Assembly (NCBI RefSeq): GCF_000153405.2
Contig: NC_020802.1
Span: forward strand, 577,883 to 641,882
Reading direction: 5' to 3'
Length of the DNA: 64,000 nucleotides
Origin: Psychromonas sp. CNPT3
Lineage (GTDB): Bacteria > Pseudomonadota > Gammaproteobacteria > Enterobacterales > Psychromonadaceae
The position numbers and the translations under genes are program-made. Positions within the stretch are counted from its first letter, which is position 1, and every line of letters starts with the position of its first letter. The notes beneath the pieces are model-generated. The model worked only from the letters and a program-made list of their open reading frames with translations. It was not told the origin of the DNA and ran no database searches. Positions 53,875 through 64,000 of the stretch are shown piece after piece.

Positions 53875-54058
53875 TTGTCACCTCTCCTGTGCTCTATGCC
53901 CGTTATCATTTTCATCACGTAGTGAGCTTGAAAACCAATTCAGCGTGAGTGCGTTAAAGCATTCAATAAGGGGCATAAAACGCCATTAAATTCTCTTGGT
54001 ATATACTTAGCATGTACTTTTATCTTCTTTATTATTCATGTATGAAAGCGGGAATGTA

Positions 54059-55579
54059 ATGGCGATTGCAACGTTGTATTGTAGGAGCGTTTTAGGTATT
54101 GATGCAAAACAAGTCCTTGTTGAAGTGCATTTGAGTCGTGGTTTACCGACGTTTGCCTTGGTGGGTTTACCTGAAACATCGGTGAAAGAGGCCAAAGAAC
54201 GCGTGCGCAGTGCGATCATCAATAGCCATTTTATGTGGCCACATAATAAACGTATTATTGTTAATTTAGCGCCTGCTAATTTATCTAAAGAGGGCGGACG
54301 TTTCGATCTTGCCATAGCATTAGCTATTTTAATTGCCTCTGAGCAAATTCCAGCAGCCCCCTTTGAGCATTTTGAATGTATTGCTGAGCTTGCATTGTCA
54401 GGAGAGCTTCGCCCTGTCGATGCCATTATTCCTTGCGCGCTTGCTGCCAATAAAAAAAATAGAAGTTTATTAATATGTTTAGCGAATCAAAATGACGTTG
54501 CTTTAACAGGAAATCCTGCCTTGATTGCTCGAAGTTTAACGCAAGTGTGTGCATTTATGCTGGGTAAAATCGAGTTGCCTTGTGTGTTAGAACAAACACA
54601 TGAAGACAAACCACAAAAAACAGATATTAGTGATGTGCTAGGTCAGCAACAAGCCAAGCGCGTATTAGAAATCGCCGCCACAGGTCAGCATAATTTATTA
54701 TTAATCGGTCCACCTGGCACCGGTAAAAGTATGCTAGCAGAGCGTTTTATGACGTTACTTCCCGCTTTGTCGAAAGCGCAGGCTCTCGAAACGGCAACCC
54801 TTTACTCTGTGTGCGGACAGGTACGAGAAAATGGTTATCAGCCCCCTTTTAGAGCGCCACATCATAGTGCATCGTTAGTTGCGTTAGTAGGAGGGGGCAC
54901 TCGTCCTAAACCGGGTGAAATATCTTTGGCGCATAACGGTATTTTATTTTTAGATGAACTTGCCGAGTTTCCTCGCGCCGTGCTTGATAGTTTGCGTCAA
55001 CCGCTAGAAACTAAAAACGTGAGTATTTCCCGTGTTTTACAGCAAGTGACATTTCCGGCTAATTTTCAGTTAATTGCAGCCATGAACCCGAGCCCTTGTG
55101 GGTTTATCAGTGGAGAGAAAAGGCGCAGTACACCGGATCAAATTCTACGTTATTTAGGGCGTTTATCAGGGCCATTTTTAGATCGATTTGCATTATCAAT
55201 CATGGTGCCTTTATTACCCAAAGGGATCCTGGCCAGCTCACAAATGGGTCAAACCATAAACAATGAAAGTAGTCAGCAGATCCAAACACGGGTTGCGAGT
55301 GCACGTAAAAGACAAATATCAAGACAAGGAAAATTAAATAATGCATTAAATGTAAAAGAGGTGGCTTTATTTTGTCAGCTTACGCCTGCAGATGCTCTAT
55401 TTTTGGAGGGGGCGTTAGATAAAATGGGATTATCTATTCGCGCTTGGCATAGTTTGTTGAAAGTGGCGCGTAGTATTGCTGATTTGGGGCATTGTGAGAA
55501 TATTACGCGCGATCATTTATATGAAGCGCTCAATTATCGAGCCATGGATAGATTATTAAAAAGTATTTTAGATAATTAA
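54059..55579 (+). CDS. comM: ComM/YifB-family AAA+ Mg chelatase-like ATPase
   Basis: Hexameric branch-migration helicase that aids integration of DNA during natural transformation (shown for Vibrio and Acinetobacter ComM). From the ATG at 54059 it has 506 residues, the same as E. coli YifB. An N-terminal Lon-protease-like S5 domain (GLPTFALVGLPETSVKEAKERVRSA) leads to the AAA+ core with Walker A LLIGPPGTGKSMLAERF near residue 220, Walker B ILFLDELAEF and RAPHHSASLVALVGGG, and ends in the Mg-chelatase-like C-terminal domain. It suggests competence, though comM is also found in non-competent species. Confidence 0.95.
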   Translation: MAIATLYCRSVLGIDAKQVLVEVHLSRGLPTFALVGLPETSVKEAKERVRSAIINSHFMWPHNKRIIVNLAPANLSKEGGRFDLAIALAILIASEQIPAAPFEHFECIAELALSGELRPVDAIIPCALAANKKNRSLLICLANQNDVALTGNPALIARSLTQVCAFMLGKIELPCVLEQTHEDKPQKTDISDVLGQQQAKRVLEIAATGQHNLLLIGPPGTGKSMLAERFMTLLPALSKAQALETATLYSVCGQVRENGYQPPFRAPHHSASLVALVGGGTRPKPGEISLAHNGILFLDELAEFPRAVLDSLRQPLETKNVSISRVLQQVTFPANFQLIAAMNPSPCGFISGEKRRSTPDQILRYLGRLSGPFLDRFALSIMVPLLPKGILASSQMGQTINNESSQQIQTRVASARKRQISRQGKLNNALNVKEVALFCQLTPADALFLEGALDKMGLSIRAWHSLLKVARSIADLGHCENITRDHLYEALNYRAMDRLLKSILDN

Positions 55580-55740
55580 CGTGTTGTTGAAAATGCGACT
55601 AACCAATGATGAATACAAAGGTAAAGTTGTTATTAATAAATAAGTTACGGGCTCACATTTGTCAGAGTGAAATTTATAATTGTTAAACCTCTTCTGTTAT
55701 TATTTTATTAAAGAGTAAAAACAAGGAAGAAATTTAAACG

Positions 55741-56670
55741 ATGAAATTATCACAGTTAAATGCATTTCGGGCAGTGATTGAGTGCCAAACCGTAACGAGT
55801 GCGGCGGAGCGTCTTAATCTTAGTCAGCCGAGTGTCAGTCGGAGTATCTCTGCTTTGGAGAGAAAGGTTGGTTTTAAGCTTTTTATTCGCAAAGGTAACC
55901 GTTTATTATTGAGTGACGAAGGTAAAGCTTTTTACTTTGAAGTTGCTAATGTATTTGATGCGTTGATCAGTTTAGATCGCGCAGCAGTATCAATCAGTGG
56001 TCTGCATTTTGGTAGTTTTAAAATAGGTATCATGCCGTTATTTTCAGATTGCTTTTTACCGCGTATTTTAGCGTCTATTTTAAAGCAATCAGGTAAAATG
56101 AAATTATCGGTAAAAACGGAGCGCTCAGAAAGTGTTTTGCAACGCGTACAAAGCCAAACGATTGATATTGGTTTAGCATTAATTGATGGTGATCATCCTG
56201 GGGTGATGTCGCAAAAAGTGATCACAGAATGCGTTTGTCTCATTCCTGCATCTTCACCTTTAGCAAAGTTAGACTGTATTGATATTTATGATCTGGCGGG
56301 GCTTATTTTAATTCGCCATGAAAAAGATCGTACGCAGTTGAAGGTGGATAGATTATTACGTCGTTATAATATAAGTGTTCAAGAGAGCGTTAAAGTCTCC
56401 TTCGCAAGTACAGCTGCTGCATTAGTCAAAGAGTGTGTTGGTATTGCTATCACCGACCCTTTTACAGCATATACCGCCACAGAGTCTGATAGCGTTGTTA
56501 TGCGCCCCTTAAAATTTTCATTACCCTTTGAATTTTCAATATTATACCCGTCATTAAAACCTTTACATCGCTACGCTTCATTATTTATTGAGCACTTTAA
56601 AGCCTGTGCGGATGAGGCCAATATTGCATTAAATATTGGCCCGATAATCAATCTAGATAAAAACAAATAA
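55741..56670 (+). CDS. LysR-family regulator (NocR/OccR-like)
   Basis: A 309-residue transcription regulator. Residues 1-60 are the winged helix (LSQLNAFRAVIECQTVTSAAERLNLSQPSVSRSISALERKVGFKLF); the rest is the periplasmic-binding-protein-like ligand domain. The ligand domain style is that of the NocR/OccR/CatM group seen with opine and amino-acid catabolism. It is on the same strand as, and about 200 bases upstream of, an octopine/nopaline-type dehydrogenase gene, so it likely controls that gene and the carrier. The ligand is inferred. Confidence 0.88.
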   Translation: MKLSQLNAFRAVIECQTVTSAAERLNLSQPSVSRSISALERKVGFKLFIRKGNRLLLSDEGKAFYFEVANVFDALISLDRAAVSISGLHFGSFKIGIMPLFSDCFLPRILASILKQSGKMKLSVKTERSESVLQRVQSQTIDIGLALIDGDHPGVMSQKVITECVCLIPASSPLAKLDCIDIYDLAGLILIRHEKDRTQLKVDRLLRRYNISVQESVKVSFASTAAALVKECVGIAITDPFTAYTATESDSVVMRPLKFSLPFEFSILYPSLKPLHRYASLFIEHFKACADEANIALNIGPIINLDKNK

Positions 56671-56872
56671 AATAATCGAGGTGAACATCACAGTTATTAA
56701 GCATTCAACTTTAAAATAAAAAAACAATATACACCTTTCAAATCAATTAGATAGGGGTTTGGTAGGTAGAGGTATTACTTTTTTGTATACAACCTAACTT
56801 TTTTGACATTGTTTAAAATAACGCTGTTTTTTATGCTGAGGTATCAAGTTAAATCATCATAAAGGAGTTATT

Positions 56873-57982
56873 ATGTCAACACGAGTTTCGGTTATAGGGA
56901 CAGGTAATGCGGGTTTAACCGCCGCTTATCATTTTTCATTAGAGGGTGCACAAGTTTGCTTATACGGTGCAAGTGGTTTCGATCAAGCTCTTGACGATAT
57001 AAAAAATCAAGGTGGGATCACCGCATTACCCTCATATAATGATGTGGATTTAACCTACTCCGGTTTTCAATCTATTCACAAAGTCACTCGTGATTTAGCA
57101 GAAACGATTGCCTTTTCTGAGTTATTAATTTTACCAGTCCCCTCGTTCGCACAAGAGCCTCTTTTCATTAAAATGTTACCCCATTTAAAGGATGGGCAAA
57201 TTATTATGCTTATGCCGGGTAATTATGGATCCCTAGTTTTAAACCGTTTAAAAATAGAGCAAGGTTATCAACATCTCGATATTACGTTTGTAGATGCTAT
57301 ATCAATACCTTGGGCAACACGTATTGTGGCACCAGCAACAATTGCCATTTTAGGGATGAAAGAATTCTTACCTGTTGCAGCCTTTCCTGCTCATAAAACG
57401 ACACACGCCATTGCAAAATTACAATCTATTATGCCTCTTCCATTAAAGCCTCTCAAAAATGTTATTTGTGCAGGGCTTGAAAATATTAATTTTGGCGGAC
57501 ATCCTTTATTAACGACGCTGAGCATGGGTTTATTGGAAAATTTTAATGGTGAATTTAACTACTATAAAGATTGTTGCTCTAAATCAACGGCTAAGGCTGC
57601 ATCTGTGATGGAAAAAGAGCGTATTAATATTGGCCTTGCATTAGGTTTAGAATTGGTGCCTGAACTCGATGCGATGAATGCGTTGTATGCGATGCAATGT
57701 GAAAATGTTTATGAAGTAAATAGAACCTCTGAAACACATGGAAAATTAAATAGTGCACCAAATTCTGCATCAAGCCGCTATATTACTGAAGATGCAGCTT
57801 ATTTATTGGTTCCCTGTCATGAATTTGGCCTATTAACCAATACCGCAACGCCCCTCGTGACTTCCTGCTTACATATAGATAATGCTTATAATAGTGAAAA
57901 TTATTTTATCTCGGGGCGGACGTTAAAAAAAATGGGGTTAGCTGATATGTCAGTTGCTCAAATAATGAAATTTATTGCTTAA
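56873..57982 (+). CDS. Octopine/nopaline-type NAD(P)-dependent opine dehydrogenase
   Basis: A 369-residue oxidoreductase. The N-terminal Rossmann fold reads VSVIGTGNAGLTAAYHFSLEGAQV with GxGNAG. The second half has the octopine-dehydrogenase C-terminal domain pattern, including NVICAGLENINFGGHPLLTTLS near residue 205, where the family has its catalytic histidine. Enzymes of this group make or split N-(carboxyalkyl)amino acids: octopine, nopaline and related opines. AAGGAG precedes the ATG. The gene ends 18 bases before a YfcC-type carrier and follows a NocR/OccR-like regulator, together a plausible opine-use unit. Direction (breakdown or synthesis) and substrate are inferred. Confidence 0.87.
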   Translation: MSTRVSVIGTGNAGLTAAYHFSLEGAQVCLYGASGFDQALDDIKNQGGITALPSYNDVDLTYSGFQSIHKVTRDLAETIAFSELLILPVPSFAQEPLFIKMLPHLKDGQIIMLMPGNYGSLVLNRLKIEQGYQHLDITFVDAISIPWATRIVAPATIAILGMKEFLPVAAFPAHKTTHAIAKLQSIMPLPLKPLKNVICAGLENINFGGHPLLTTLSMGLLENFNGEFNYYKDCCSKSTAKAASVMEKERINIGLALGLELVPELDAMNALYAMQCENVYEVNRTSETHGKLNSAPNSASSRYITEDAAYLLVPCHEFGLLTNTATPLVTSCLHIDNAYNSENYFISGRTLKKMGLADMSVAQIMKFIA

Positions 57983-58000
57983 TATAAGGAGATACTAACA

Positions 58001-59404
58001 ATGAAATTTAAATTCCCATCTGCTTATACCATTCTATTCGCTCTTATCGTGTTAATGGCCTGTTTAACTTGGATCATTCCTGCAGGTCAATATCAAATGA
58101 TAATGAATGATGAGTTAGGCAAAGAAGTCCCTAAAGTGGGATCATATCAGACGGTTGATGCTAATCCTCAAGGTATTGTTGAGGTGTTAATGGCGCCCGT
58201 GCAAGGGTTTTATGATCCCGCTACTTATAGTGCGCGGGCGATTGATATTGCATTATTCGTTTTAATCATAGGTGGATTTATTGGCGTAGTAACCAGGACG
58301 GGCGCAATAGATTCCGGAATCGCTGCAACGATGACTCGCCTTAAAGGCCGAGAAAAGTGGATGATCCCTATTTTAATGGGATTATTTGCAATGGGAGGCA
58401 CTGTCTATGGTATGGCAGAAGAAACATTGCCATTTTATATTTTATTAATCCCTGTGATGATTGCCGCAGGTTACGACACTATTGTTGGTGTTGCTATTAT
58501 TATGCTTGGTGCAGGTATCGGCTGTTTAGGCTCGACGATCAATCCGTTTGCAACTGTTATTGCTTCAAATGCAGCCGGTATTAATTTTATGGAAGGCTTC
58601 GGATTACGTGCCATTATATTATTAGTTGGTTGGCTACTTTGTGTTATTTATGTGATGCGTTATGCGAAAAAAATAAAAAAAGATCCTTCTAAATCATTAG
58701 TAGCATCCCAAAAAGAGGCTAATGAAAAACATTTTTTACATGATAAAAGTAACACTAAATTAAGTCTAACCAATAACCATAAAATAGTGCTTATCCTTTT
58801 TGGACTCTCTTTTTCTATTATGGTTTGGGGCGTCTCGATAGGTGGCTGGTGGATGGCGGAGCTCTCTGCGCTATTTATTGGCGCAAGTATTGTTATCGGT
58901 CTGGTTGCGCGTTTATCTGAAACACAATTAACAGATAGCTTCATTGATGGGGCAAGGGATTTATTGGGCGTGGCATTGATCATCGCCATTGCTCGTGGCT
59001 TAGTGGTGATCATGGATAATGGTAATATCACACATAGTATATTGTTTTTTGCTGAGGGTTTATTAGGCGGGCTAAATGATATCGTATTTATCAATGCAAT
59101 TTATTGGATAGAAGTCGTATTATGTTTCATTATCCCATCATCATCGGGCCTTGCTGTATTAACGATGCCTATTATGGCTCCGTTAGCTGATTTTGCAGGT
59201 GTTGGGCGAGAACTTGTGGTGACTGCATTTCAGTCTGCATCGGGTTTGCCTAATATTATTACACCGACATCGGGGGTGGTCATGGGGGCGCTTGCTATTG
59301 GTAGGGTGAGTTATGCGTCATGGCTTAAATTTACGTTGCCATTGATAGCCATGTTGTCCGTTATGATCATGGTATTACTGAGTTTTGCTGTTACTTTTAG
59401 CTAG
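58001..59404 (+). CDS. YfcC-type carrier (DcuC/ArcD-like superfamily)
   Basis: A 467-residue inner-membrane protein with about 12 hydrophobic segments. It begins FPSAYTILFALIVLMACLTWIIPAGQY, the family start, and has GGTVYGMAEETLPFYILLIPV, GAGIGCLGSTINPFATVIASNAAG near residue 170, and PTSGVVMGALAIGRVSYASWLKF near the end. Members are annotated as C4-dicarboxylate or basic amino acid antiporters. It has the AAGGAG ribosome binding site and is 18 bases after the opine dehydrogenase, so it most likely moves the opine or its amino acid product. A terminator follows. Confidence 0.87.
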   Translation: MKFKFPSAYTILFALIVLMACLTWIIPAGQYQMIMNDELGKEVPKVGSYQTVDANPQGIVEVLMAPVQGFYDPATYSARAIDIALFVLIIGGFIGVVTRTGAIDSGIAATMTRLKGREKWMIPILMGLFAMGGTVYGMAEETLPFYILLIPVMIAAGYDTIVGVAIIMLGAGIGCLGSTINPFATVIASNAAGINFMEGFGLRAIILLVGWLLCVIYVMRYAKKIKKDPSKSLVASQKEANEKHFLHDKSNTKLSLTNNHKIVLILFGLSFSIMVWGVSIGGWWMAELSALFIGASIVIGLVARLSETQLTDSFIDGARDLLGVALIIAIARGLVVIMDNGNITHSILFFAEGLLGGLNDIVFINAIYWIEVVLCFIIPSSSGLAVLTMPIMAPLADFAGVGRELVVTAFQSASGLPNIITPTSGVVMGALAIGRVSYASWLKFTLPLIAMLSVMIMVLLSFAVTFS

Positions 59405-59430
59405 TATAATTTTGGATGTAATTTAAAGAT

Positions 59431-59466
59431 AAAAAAAGTCCGCTTTAAAATTAAGCGGACTTTTTT
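59431..59466. terminator. Bidirectional terminator between yfcC-like gene and valS
   Basis: AAAAAAGTCCGCTT and AAGCGGACTTTTTT around a seven-base loop. It serves both converging units. Confidence 0.93.
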
Positions 59467-59468
59467 AT

Positions 59469-62336
59469 TTAAAGGGCTTTAATCGTTTTGATTTGCTCTT
59501 CTAATTTAGAACAAGTGGTTTGTAACTCAGCTTCTTTACCACGTTCTTTGTTAATAACCGCTTCAGGGGCATTACTGACAAAGCGCTCGTTGCTAAGTTT
59601 TCCTGATATTTTAGCAAGCTCTTTGCTGGCTTTTTCAAGTTGTTTACTCAAACGAGCGAGCTCTGCTTCAGTATCGATTAAACCTGCCATCGGGATCAAC
59701 AGCTCGAGAGCGCCGACCAATGCAGTTGCGCAAACCGGTGTACTTTCGCCACTTGCAACAATCGTCACGCTCTCAAGTTTAGCAAGCGCCGCTAAGAAGG
59801 CCGCATTTTCAGAAAAACGACGATCATCATCTTCACTTGCATTTTTAACCAGTAAATTAAGCGGGATCTTCGGACTAATATCCATCTCTCCACGAATATT
59901 ACGGATCGCAACAATAACCTTTTTAAGCCACTCAAGATCTGCAACGGCTTGTGTATCTATTAAGTCGTTATTCACTTCAGGGAAGGCTTCAAGCATGATG
60001 CTTTCACCTGTGTACCCAGTAAGCTCTTTATTAATACGTAGCCAAATTTCTTCGGTCATAAAGGGCATGATAGGGTGTGCTAAACGCAGTAAAGTTTCAA
60101 GTACAGATATTAACGTATGGCGGGTGCCGCGTTGCTCTGCAACATTGCCTTTAAATAAGACCGGTTTAGTTAACTCTAAGTACCAACCACAGAATTGATG
60201 CCAGATAAATTCATACAAAATATTAGCCGCAATATCAAAGCGATAGGTATCGAGTGCATGACGATAATCTTTAATGGTTGTTTGTAGTTGCCCTAAGATC
60301 CAACGATCTGCAATGCTAAGTTGTTGCTCATTATTAGCATCATCATTAAATCCACAAGGTTGCTCAGTACAACTCATGATCACGTAACGGCTGGCATTCC
60401 ATAGTTTATTACAGAAATTTCGGTAGCCTTCAAGGCGGGTCATATCCCAGTTAATATCACGACCGGTTGATGCCATTGCAGCTAAAGTAAAGCGCAGTGC
60501 ATCGGTGCCATGGGGCTCAATACCGTCTGCAAATGCTTTTCGTGTTTGCTTTTCTATTTTTTTAGCTAATTGCGGTTGCATCATGTTGCCACAACGTTTT
60601 TTAACCAAGCTTTCCAAATCAATGCCATCAATCATATCTAAAGGATCAAGTACATTGCCTTTTGATTTTGACATTTTATCACCATTTTCATCCCGAATAA
60701 GTCCGGTCATATAAATGGTTTTAAAGGGAACTTGCGGTTTGCCATCTTCATCTTTCATAAAGTGCATGGTCATCATGATCATGCGCGCAACCCAGAAAAA
60801 GATAATATCAAAACCGGTCACCAGAACATCCGTTGAATGGAATGTTTTAAGATCCAGCGTTTTTTCAGGCCAACCTAAGGTTGAAAATGTCCATAAACCA
60901 GAAGAGAACCAAGTGTCTAATACATCTTCATCTTGTCTTAATTTGATGGATGCATCTAAATTATGCTCTTTACGAACTTGCTCTTCATCATGGCCAACAT
61001 ACACTTTACCATTTTCATCATACCAAGCGGGAATACGATGTCCCCACCATAGTTGACGTGAAATACACCAATCTTGTACATCACTCATCCATGAGTTATA
61101 TAAGTTTTCATATTGTTGGGGTACAAATTTAATATCACCATTTGCAACCGCTTCTCTCGCTGTTTTTGCTAGCGGTTCAACACGTACATACCATTGGTCT
61201 GTAAGCATAGGTTCGATAGGTACGCCGCCACGATCACCATAAGGGATCACTAATGCGTGTGCTTTTATTTCTTCAACTAAGCCTAAAGCTTCAAGTTCAG
61301 AAACTACTTTTTTACGCGCATCTTCACGGCTTAAACCGATAAATTGAGCGGGTAATTCTGCGCTATAATTATCGCTTTTTTCACCTTGGCTGTTAAATAT
61401 TTCAGCACTTTCACGGATCTTCGCGTCGAAAGTTAAGATATTGATCATTGGAAGGTTGTTACGCTTACCGACTTCATAATCGTTAAAATCATGTGCGGGT
61501 GTTATTTTTACACAACCACTGCCTTTTTCCATATCAGCATGTTCATCGGCAATAATTGGGATCAGACGTTGCGTAAACGGTAAAATAATATTTTTACCAA
61601 TAAGGTGCTGGTAACGCGGATCTTCAGCGTTAACGGCAACGCCAGTATCACCCAGCATTGTTTCTGGGCGCGTTGTTGCTACCACAATATAGTTTTTACC
61701 GTCTAATGTGGTCGCATTATCCGCTAATGGGTAACGGAAATACCACATAGAGCCTTGTACATCTTTACTTTCTACTTCAAGATCTGAAATAGCAGTATGT
61801 AGTTTTGGATCCCAGTTAACTAAGCGTTTACCGCGATACAGAAGATCATCATTATATAAATCGACAAATACTTTTTTTACCGCTTCAGACAAGCCGTCAT
61901 CCATGGTAAAACGTTCACGATCCCAATCAACAGATGTGCCTAAACGACGCATTTGCTTACAAATAGTGCCACCAGATTCTTCTTTCCATTCCCAAATTTT
62001 ATCAATAAAGGTTTCACGTCCTAGCTCTTTGCGTGTTTGGCCCGTTTCTGCAAATAATTTACGCTCAACGACCATTTGCGTAGCAATGCCCGCATGATCT
62101 GTTCCAGGTTGCCAAAGTGTATTTTTACCTTGCATACGTTGATAACGAATAATGGTATCCATGATCGTATCTTGGAAAGCATGACCCATGTGCAAACTAC
62201 CGGTCACATTAGGGGGTGGGATCATAATACAAAAACTTTCTTTTGATGTGTCACCATGAGGTTTGAAGTAACCTTTTTCTTCCCATCGTTGGTAATTTTT
62301 TTGTTCAATGGCACTGGGGTTGTATGTTTTTTCCAT
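59469..62336 (-). CDS. valS: Valyl-tRNA synthetase
   Basis: Charges tRNA-Val. From the ATG at 62336 it has 955 residues (E. coli 951). The class I HIGH motif is in [17 protein letters not shown] near residue 45 and the KMSKS motif in [17 protein letters not shown] near residue 555. The editing CP1 insert (residues 190-360) has [21 protein letters not shown]-terminal coiled coil ([18 protein letters not shown]) follows the anticodon-binding domain. The start overlaps the holC stop as TGATG; a GTG codon one position earlier is less likely. Confidence 0.97.
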   Translation of the reverse strand: MEKTYNPSAIEQKNYQRWEEKGYFKPHGDTSKESFCIMIPPPNVTGSLHMGHAFQDTIMDTIIRYQRMQGKNTLWQPGTDHAGIATQMVVERKLFAETGQTRKELGRETFIDKIWEWKEESGGTICKQMRRLGTSVDWDRERFTMDDGLSEAVKKVFVDLYNDDLLYRGKRLVNWDPKLHTAISDLEVESKDVQGSMWYFRYPLADNATTLDGKNYIVVATTRPETMLGDTGVAVNAEDPRYQHLIGKNIILPFTQRLIPIIADEHADMEKGSGCVKITPAHDFNDYEVGKRNNLPMINILTFDAKIRESAEIFNSQGEKSDNYSAELPAQFIGLSREDARKKVVSELEALGLVEEIKAHALVIPYGDRGGVPIEPMLTDQWYVRVEPLAKTAREAVANGDIKFVPQQYENLYNSWMSDVQDWCISRQLWWGHRIPAWYDENGKVYVGHDEEQVRKEHNLDASIKLRQDEDVLDTWFSSGLWTFSTLGWPEKTLDLKTFHSTDVLVTGFDIIFFWVARMIMMTMHFMKDEDGKPQVPFKTIYMTGLIRDENGDKMSKSKGNVLDPLDMIDGIDLESLVKKRCGNMMQPQLAKKIEKQTRKAFADGIEPHGTDALRFTLAAMASTGRDINWDMTRLEGYRNFCNKLWNASRYVIMSCTEQPCGFNDDANNEQQLSIADRWILGQLQTTIKDYRHALDTYRFDIAANILYEFIWHQFCGWYLELTKPVLFKGNVAEQRGTRHTLISVLETLLRLAHPIMPFMTEEIWLRINKELTGYTGESIMLEAFPEVNNDLIDTQAVADLEWLKKVIVAIRNIRGEMDISPKIPLNLLVKNASEDDDRRFSENAAFLAALAKLESVTIVASGESTPVCATALVGALELLIPMAGLIDTEAELARLSKQLEKASKELAKISGKLSNERFVSNAPEAVINKERGKEAELQTTCSKLEEQIKTIKAL

Positions 62337-62803
62337 CACTTATCTTCTATTTTATTGATTGAATTTAGGCTTTCTACGTGTGTCGTTGAAAGAGTATGAC
62401 CTAATTTTTTATAGGCACTGTAGCGTCTGCGTGCAGTCATCTTTAATGTTTCCTCAACGGGAACAAAGTCAATGATCTGTTTGAAATTTTTAGAAAATTC
62501 TGGGACCTCAGAACTTAAATTAATTAATACTGGGCGTACCTGTGTTGTTGGCTCCCAACTAATTTCAACGGGGCTACCAAAGCGCGGTCCTTCACCCATT
62601 AAATTGTGTGCAACAAAACTGTCACCATCAAATTGCCATAAGTATTCATCAACAATAAAAGCATCTTCTTTATTTTCGGTGTAGATAAATACCTTTGTTT
62701 GTTGCTGATAATAAAACGCTGCCAAATGACACGCTTGGGCAATTTGTGCTGGGATATTATGTGTTTGATCTTCGGCTAAAATATAAAAAGTCACTTGGCT
62801 CAT
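62336..62803 (-). CDS. holC: DNA polymerase III chi subunit
   Basis: Clamp-loader accessory protein that pairs with psi and binds SSB. The 155 residues begin [13 protein letters not shown] and have [46 protein letters not shown] and GSPVEISWE, all typical of HolC. It overlaps pepA by four bases at its start and valS by one base at its stop, the conserved pepA-holC-valS operon. Confidence 0.95.
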   Translation of the reverse strand: MSQVTFYILAEDQTHNIPAQIAQACHLAAFYYQQQTKVFIYTENKEDAFIVDEYLWQFDGDSFVAHNLMGEGPRFGSPVEISWEPTTQVRPVLINLSSEVPEFSKNFKQIIDFVPVEETLKMTARRRYSAYKKLGHTLSTTHVESLNSINKIEDK

Positions 62804-64000
62804 TGCTGATCATCACTACGGTTAATTAAAAATTGTGTCAGTAGTGCGACAGGGCGACCTGTTGCACCTTTATTTGGGCCTGCTGGGCGCCAAGCTGTAC
62901 CTGCAATATCTAAATGTGCCCATGTATATTTTGCGGTGAAACGAGATAAGAAGCAAGCTGCAGTGATCGTGCCTGCTGCATTTCCACCTAAGTTGTTCAT
63001 ATCGGCAAAGGGGCTCTCTAATTGGCTTTGATATTCATCATCCATCGGTAATTGCCATGCTTTATCACCGGCTTGTTGTGAGGCCTTTAATAATTCATGT
63101 GCTAAACCATTATGTGGCGTTAATAAGGCGCTAATATTATGTCCTAATGCACCAATGCAGGCACCTGTGAGTGTTGCAATATCAATAACACACTCGGGAT
63201 CGAAACGCTCGACATAAGTTAACACATCACATAAAACCAAACGTCCTTCTGCATCGGTATTTAAAACTTCAACCGTTTGTCCAGACATCGTCGTTAGAAT
63301 ATCGCCTGGGCGATAAGCATTACCTGCTGGCATGTTTTCAGCGCCCGCGAGAATACCAATAACATTTAAAGGTAAGTTTAAGTCTGCAATCGCTTTTAAT
63401 GTGCCATAAACCGCAGCTGCACCTGCCATGTCGTATTTCATTTCATCCATGGCCGCACTTCCTTTTAAAGAAAGGCCTCCAGAATCAAAAGTGACGCCTT
63501 TACCAATGAGAATAATAGGTTTTTGTGCTGTTTCACCGCCCTTGTAATGTAATAAAGAAAGGTAAGCGGGATTACTAGATCCTTGTGCGACGGCCAAGTA
63601 ACTGTGCATTTTGAGATCTTTTAAGGCATGTTGATCAAGTATGCTGACGCTTATTTTTTCGTGTTGCTCAGCTAATTGTTGTGCTTGCTCGGCTAGATAA
63701 AGGGGGGTACAAATATTTGCCGGCATATTTGTTAAATCTTTACAGGCTTTAATACCTGACGATATGGCCTTTCCGTGGGTTACGGCTAATTCAGCTTTAC
63801 TAAGTTGTTTGCGACTCTGGGTGATAAAAGTCAACTTATGTAAAGCGCGCCTTTTTTTTGTTTTTTGACTTTTAAATTTATCAAAAGAATACAAAGTGTC
63901 TTTTGTGATTTCAATCCCTTGACGGATTGCCCAATAATTGTCTTTGCCATTAATATGTAATTCAGATAAAAAACAAATAGCCTCTAAAGTGCCACTTTCG
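62800..64000 (-). CDS. pepA: Leucyl aminopeptidase PepA (5' part beyond the window)
   Basis: Zinc/manganese exopeptidase that removes N-terminal residues; E. coli PepA also binds DNA in Xer recombination and carAB control. About 400 C-terminal codons are visible, and the frame stays open to the right edge. Metal and active-site blocks are present: [63 protein letters not shown] (split NTDAEGRL signature) and [12 protein letters not shown]. The true start lies outside the window. Overlaps holC by four bases. Confidence 0.96.
   Translation of the reverse strand, partial: ESGTLEAICFLSELHINGKDNYWAIRQGIEITKDTLYSFDKFKSQKTKKRRALHKLTFITQSRKQLSKAELAVTHGKAISSGIKACKDLTNMPANICTPLYLAEQAQQLAEQHEKISVSILDQHALKDLKMHSYLAVAQGSSNPAYLSLLHYKGGETAQKPIILIGKGVTFDSGGLSLKGSAAMDEMKYDMAGAAAVYGTLKAIADLNLPLNVIGILAGAENMPAGNAYRPGDILTTMSGQTVEVLNTDAEGRLVLCDVLTYVERFDPECVIDIATLTGACIGALGHNISALLTPHNGLAHELLKASQQAGDKAWQLPMDDEYQSQLESPFADMNNLGGNAAGTITAACFLSRFTAKYTWAHLDIAGTAWRPAGPNKGATGRPVALLTQFLINRSDDQQ

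Noticed and set aside
54007-54450. 147-codon frame antisense to comM
   Set aside because: Antisense to the well-supported ComM start region and without family similarity that I can see.

Overview
The window is an AT-rich chromosomal segment of a gammaproteobacterium. Gene order points to the Alteromonadales/Vibrionales side of the class: aroF-tyrA beside raiA, argR next to mdh, rpsU-yqeY-dnaG-rpoD with tRNA-Ile(CAU), ubiEJB-tatABC-tatD-hemB, and pepA-holC-valS. The low GC, marine-type gene set and sequence character fit a cold-adapted marine genus such as Psychromonas or a relative. That genus call is inference; no rRNA is present to test it.

Layout. 1-3.2 kb: tyrosine-branch aromatic synthesis (aroF, tyrA). 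3.2-7.1 kb: ribosome hibernation factor raiA, a lone type IV pilin-like gene, argR with two upstream ARG-box-like sites, an ArtI/ArtJ-like binding protein, and mdh. 7.4-10.8 kb: cysG, then the nitric-oxide pair hmp/nsrR sharing an NsrR-type operator. 10.9-17.4 kb: dcuC and aspA (anaerobic C4-dicarboxylate and aspartate use) flank an unusually large HelD-type helicase. 18-20 kb: a GT2 glycosyltransferase and an O-antigen-ligase-like membrane protein, followed by about 1.4 kb of apparently decayed DNA. 21.4-27.4 kb: tRNA-Ile2, rpoD, dnaG, yqeY, rpsU, tsaD (the macromolecular synthesis region). 27.7-35.3 kb: a Wzz-like protein, then the hemB, tatD, tatCBA, ubiBJE block. 35.5-45.2 kb: pgi, a ugd gene reduced to its two ends, UDP-glucuronate 4-epimerase, and the LPS inner-core genes kdkA, waaE-like, opsX/waaC-like, waaA and hldD. 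45.3-48.3 kb: glpE, a small DUF6572-like gene, and tkt. 49-53.8 kb: a GH2 beta-galactosidase with an APC permease. 54-59.4 kb: comM, then a LysR regulator, an octopine/nopaline-type dehydrogenase and a YfcC-type carrier, read here as an opine-use module. 59.5-64 kb: valS, holC and the 3' part of pepA, which runs off the right edge.

Most genes are conserved housekeeping genes. The accessory signals are the opine-type module, the beta-galactosidase/APC pair with a duplicated N-terminal segment, the ugd deletion remnant, the nuclease-like insert plus zinc ribbons in the HelD homologue, and several decayed or hairpin-rich intergenic stretches. I saw no CRISPR array, no intact insertion sequence and no prophage.
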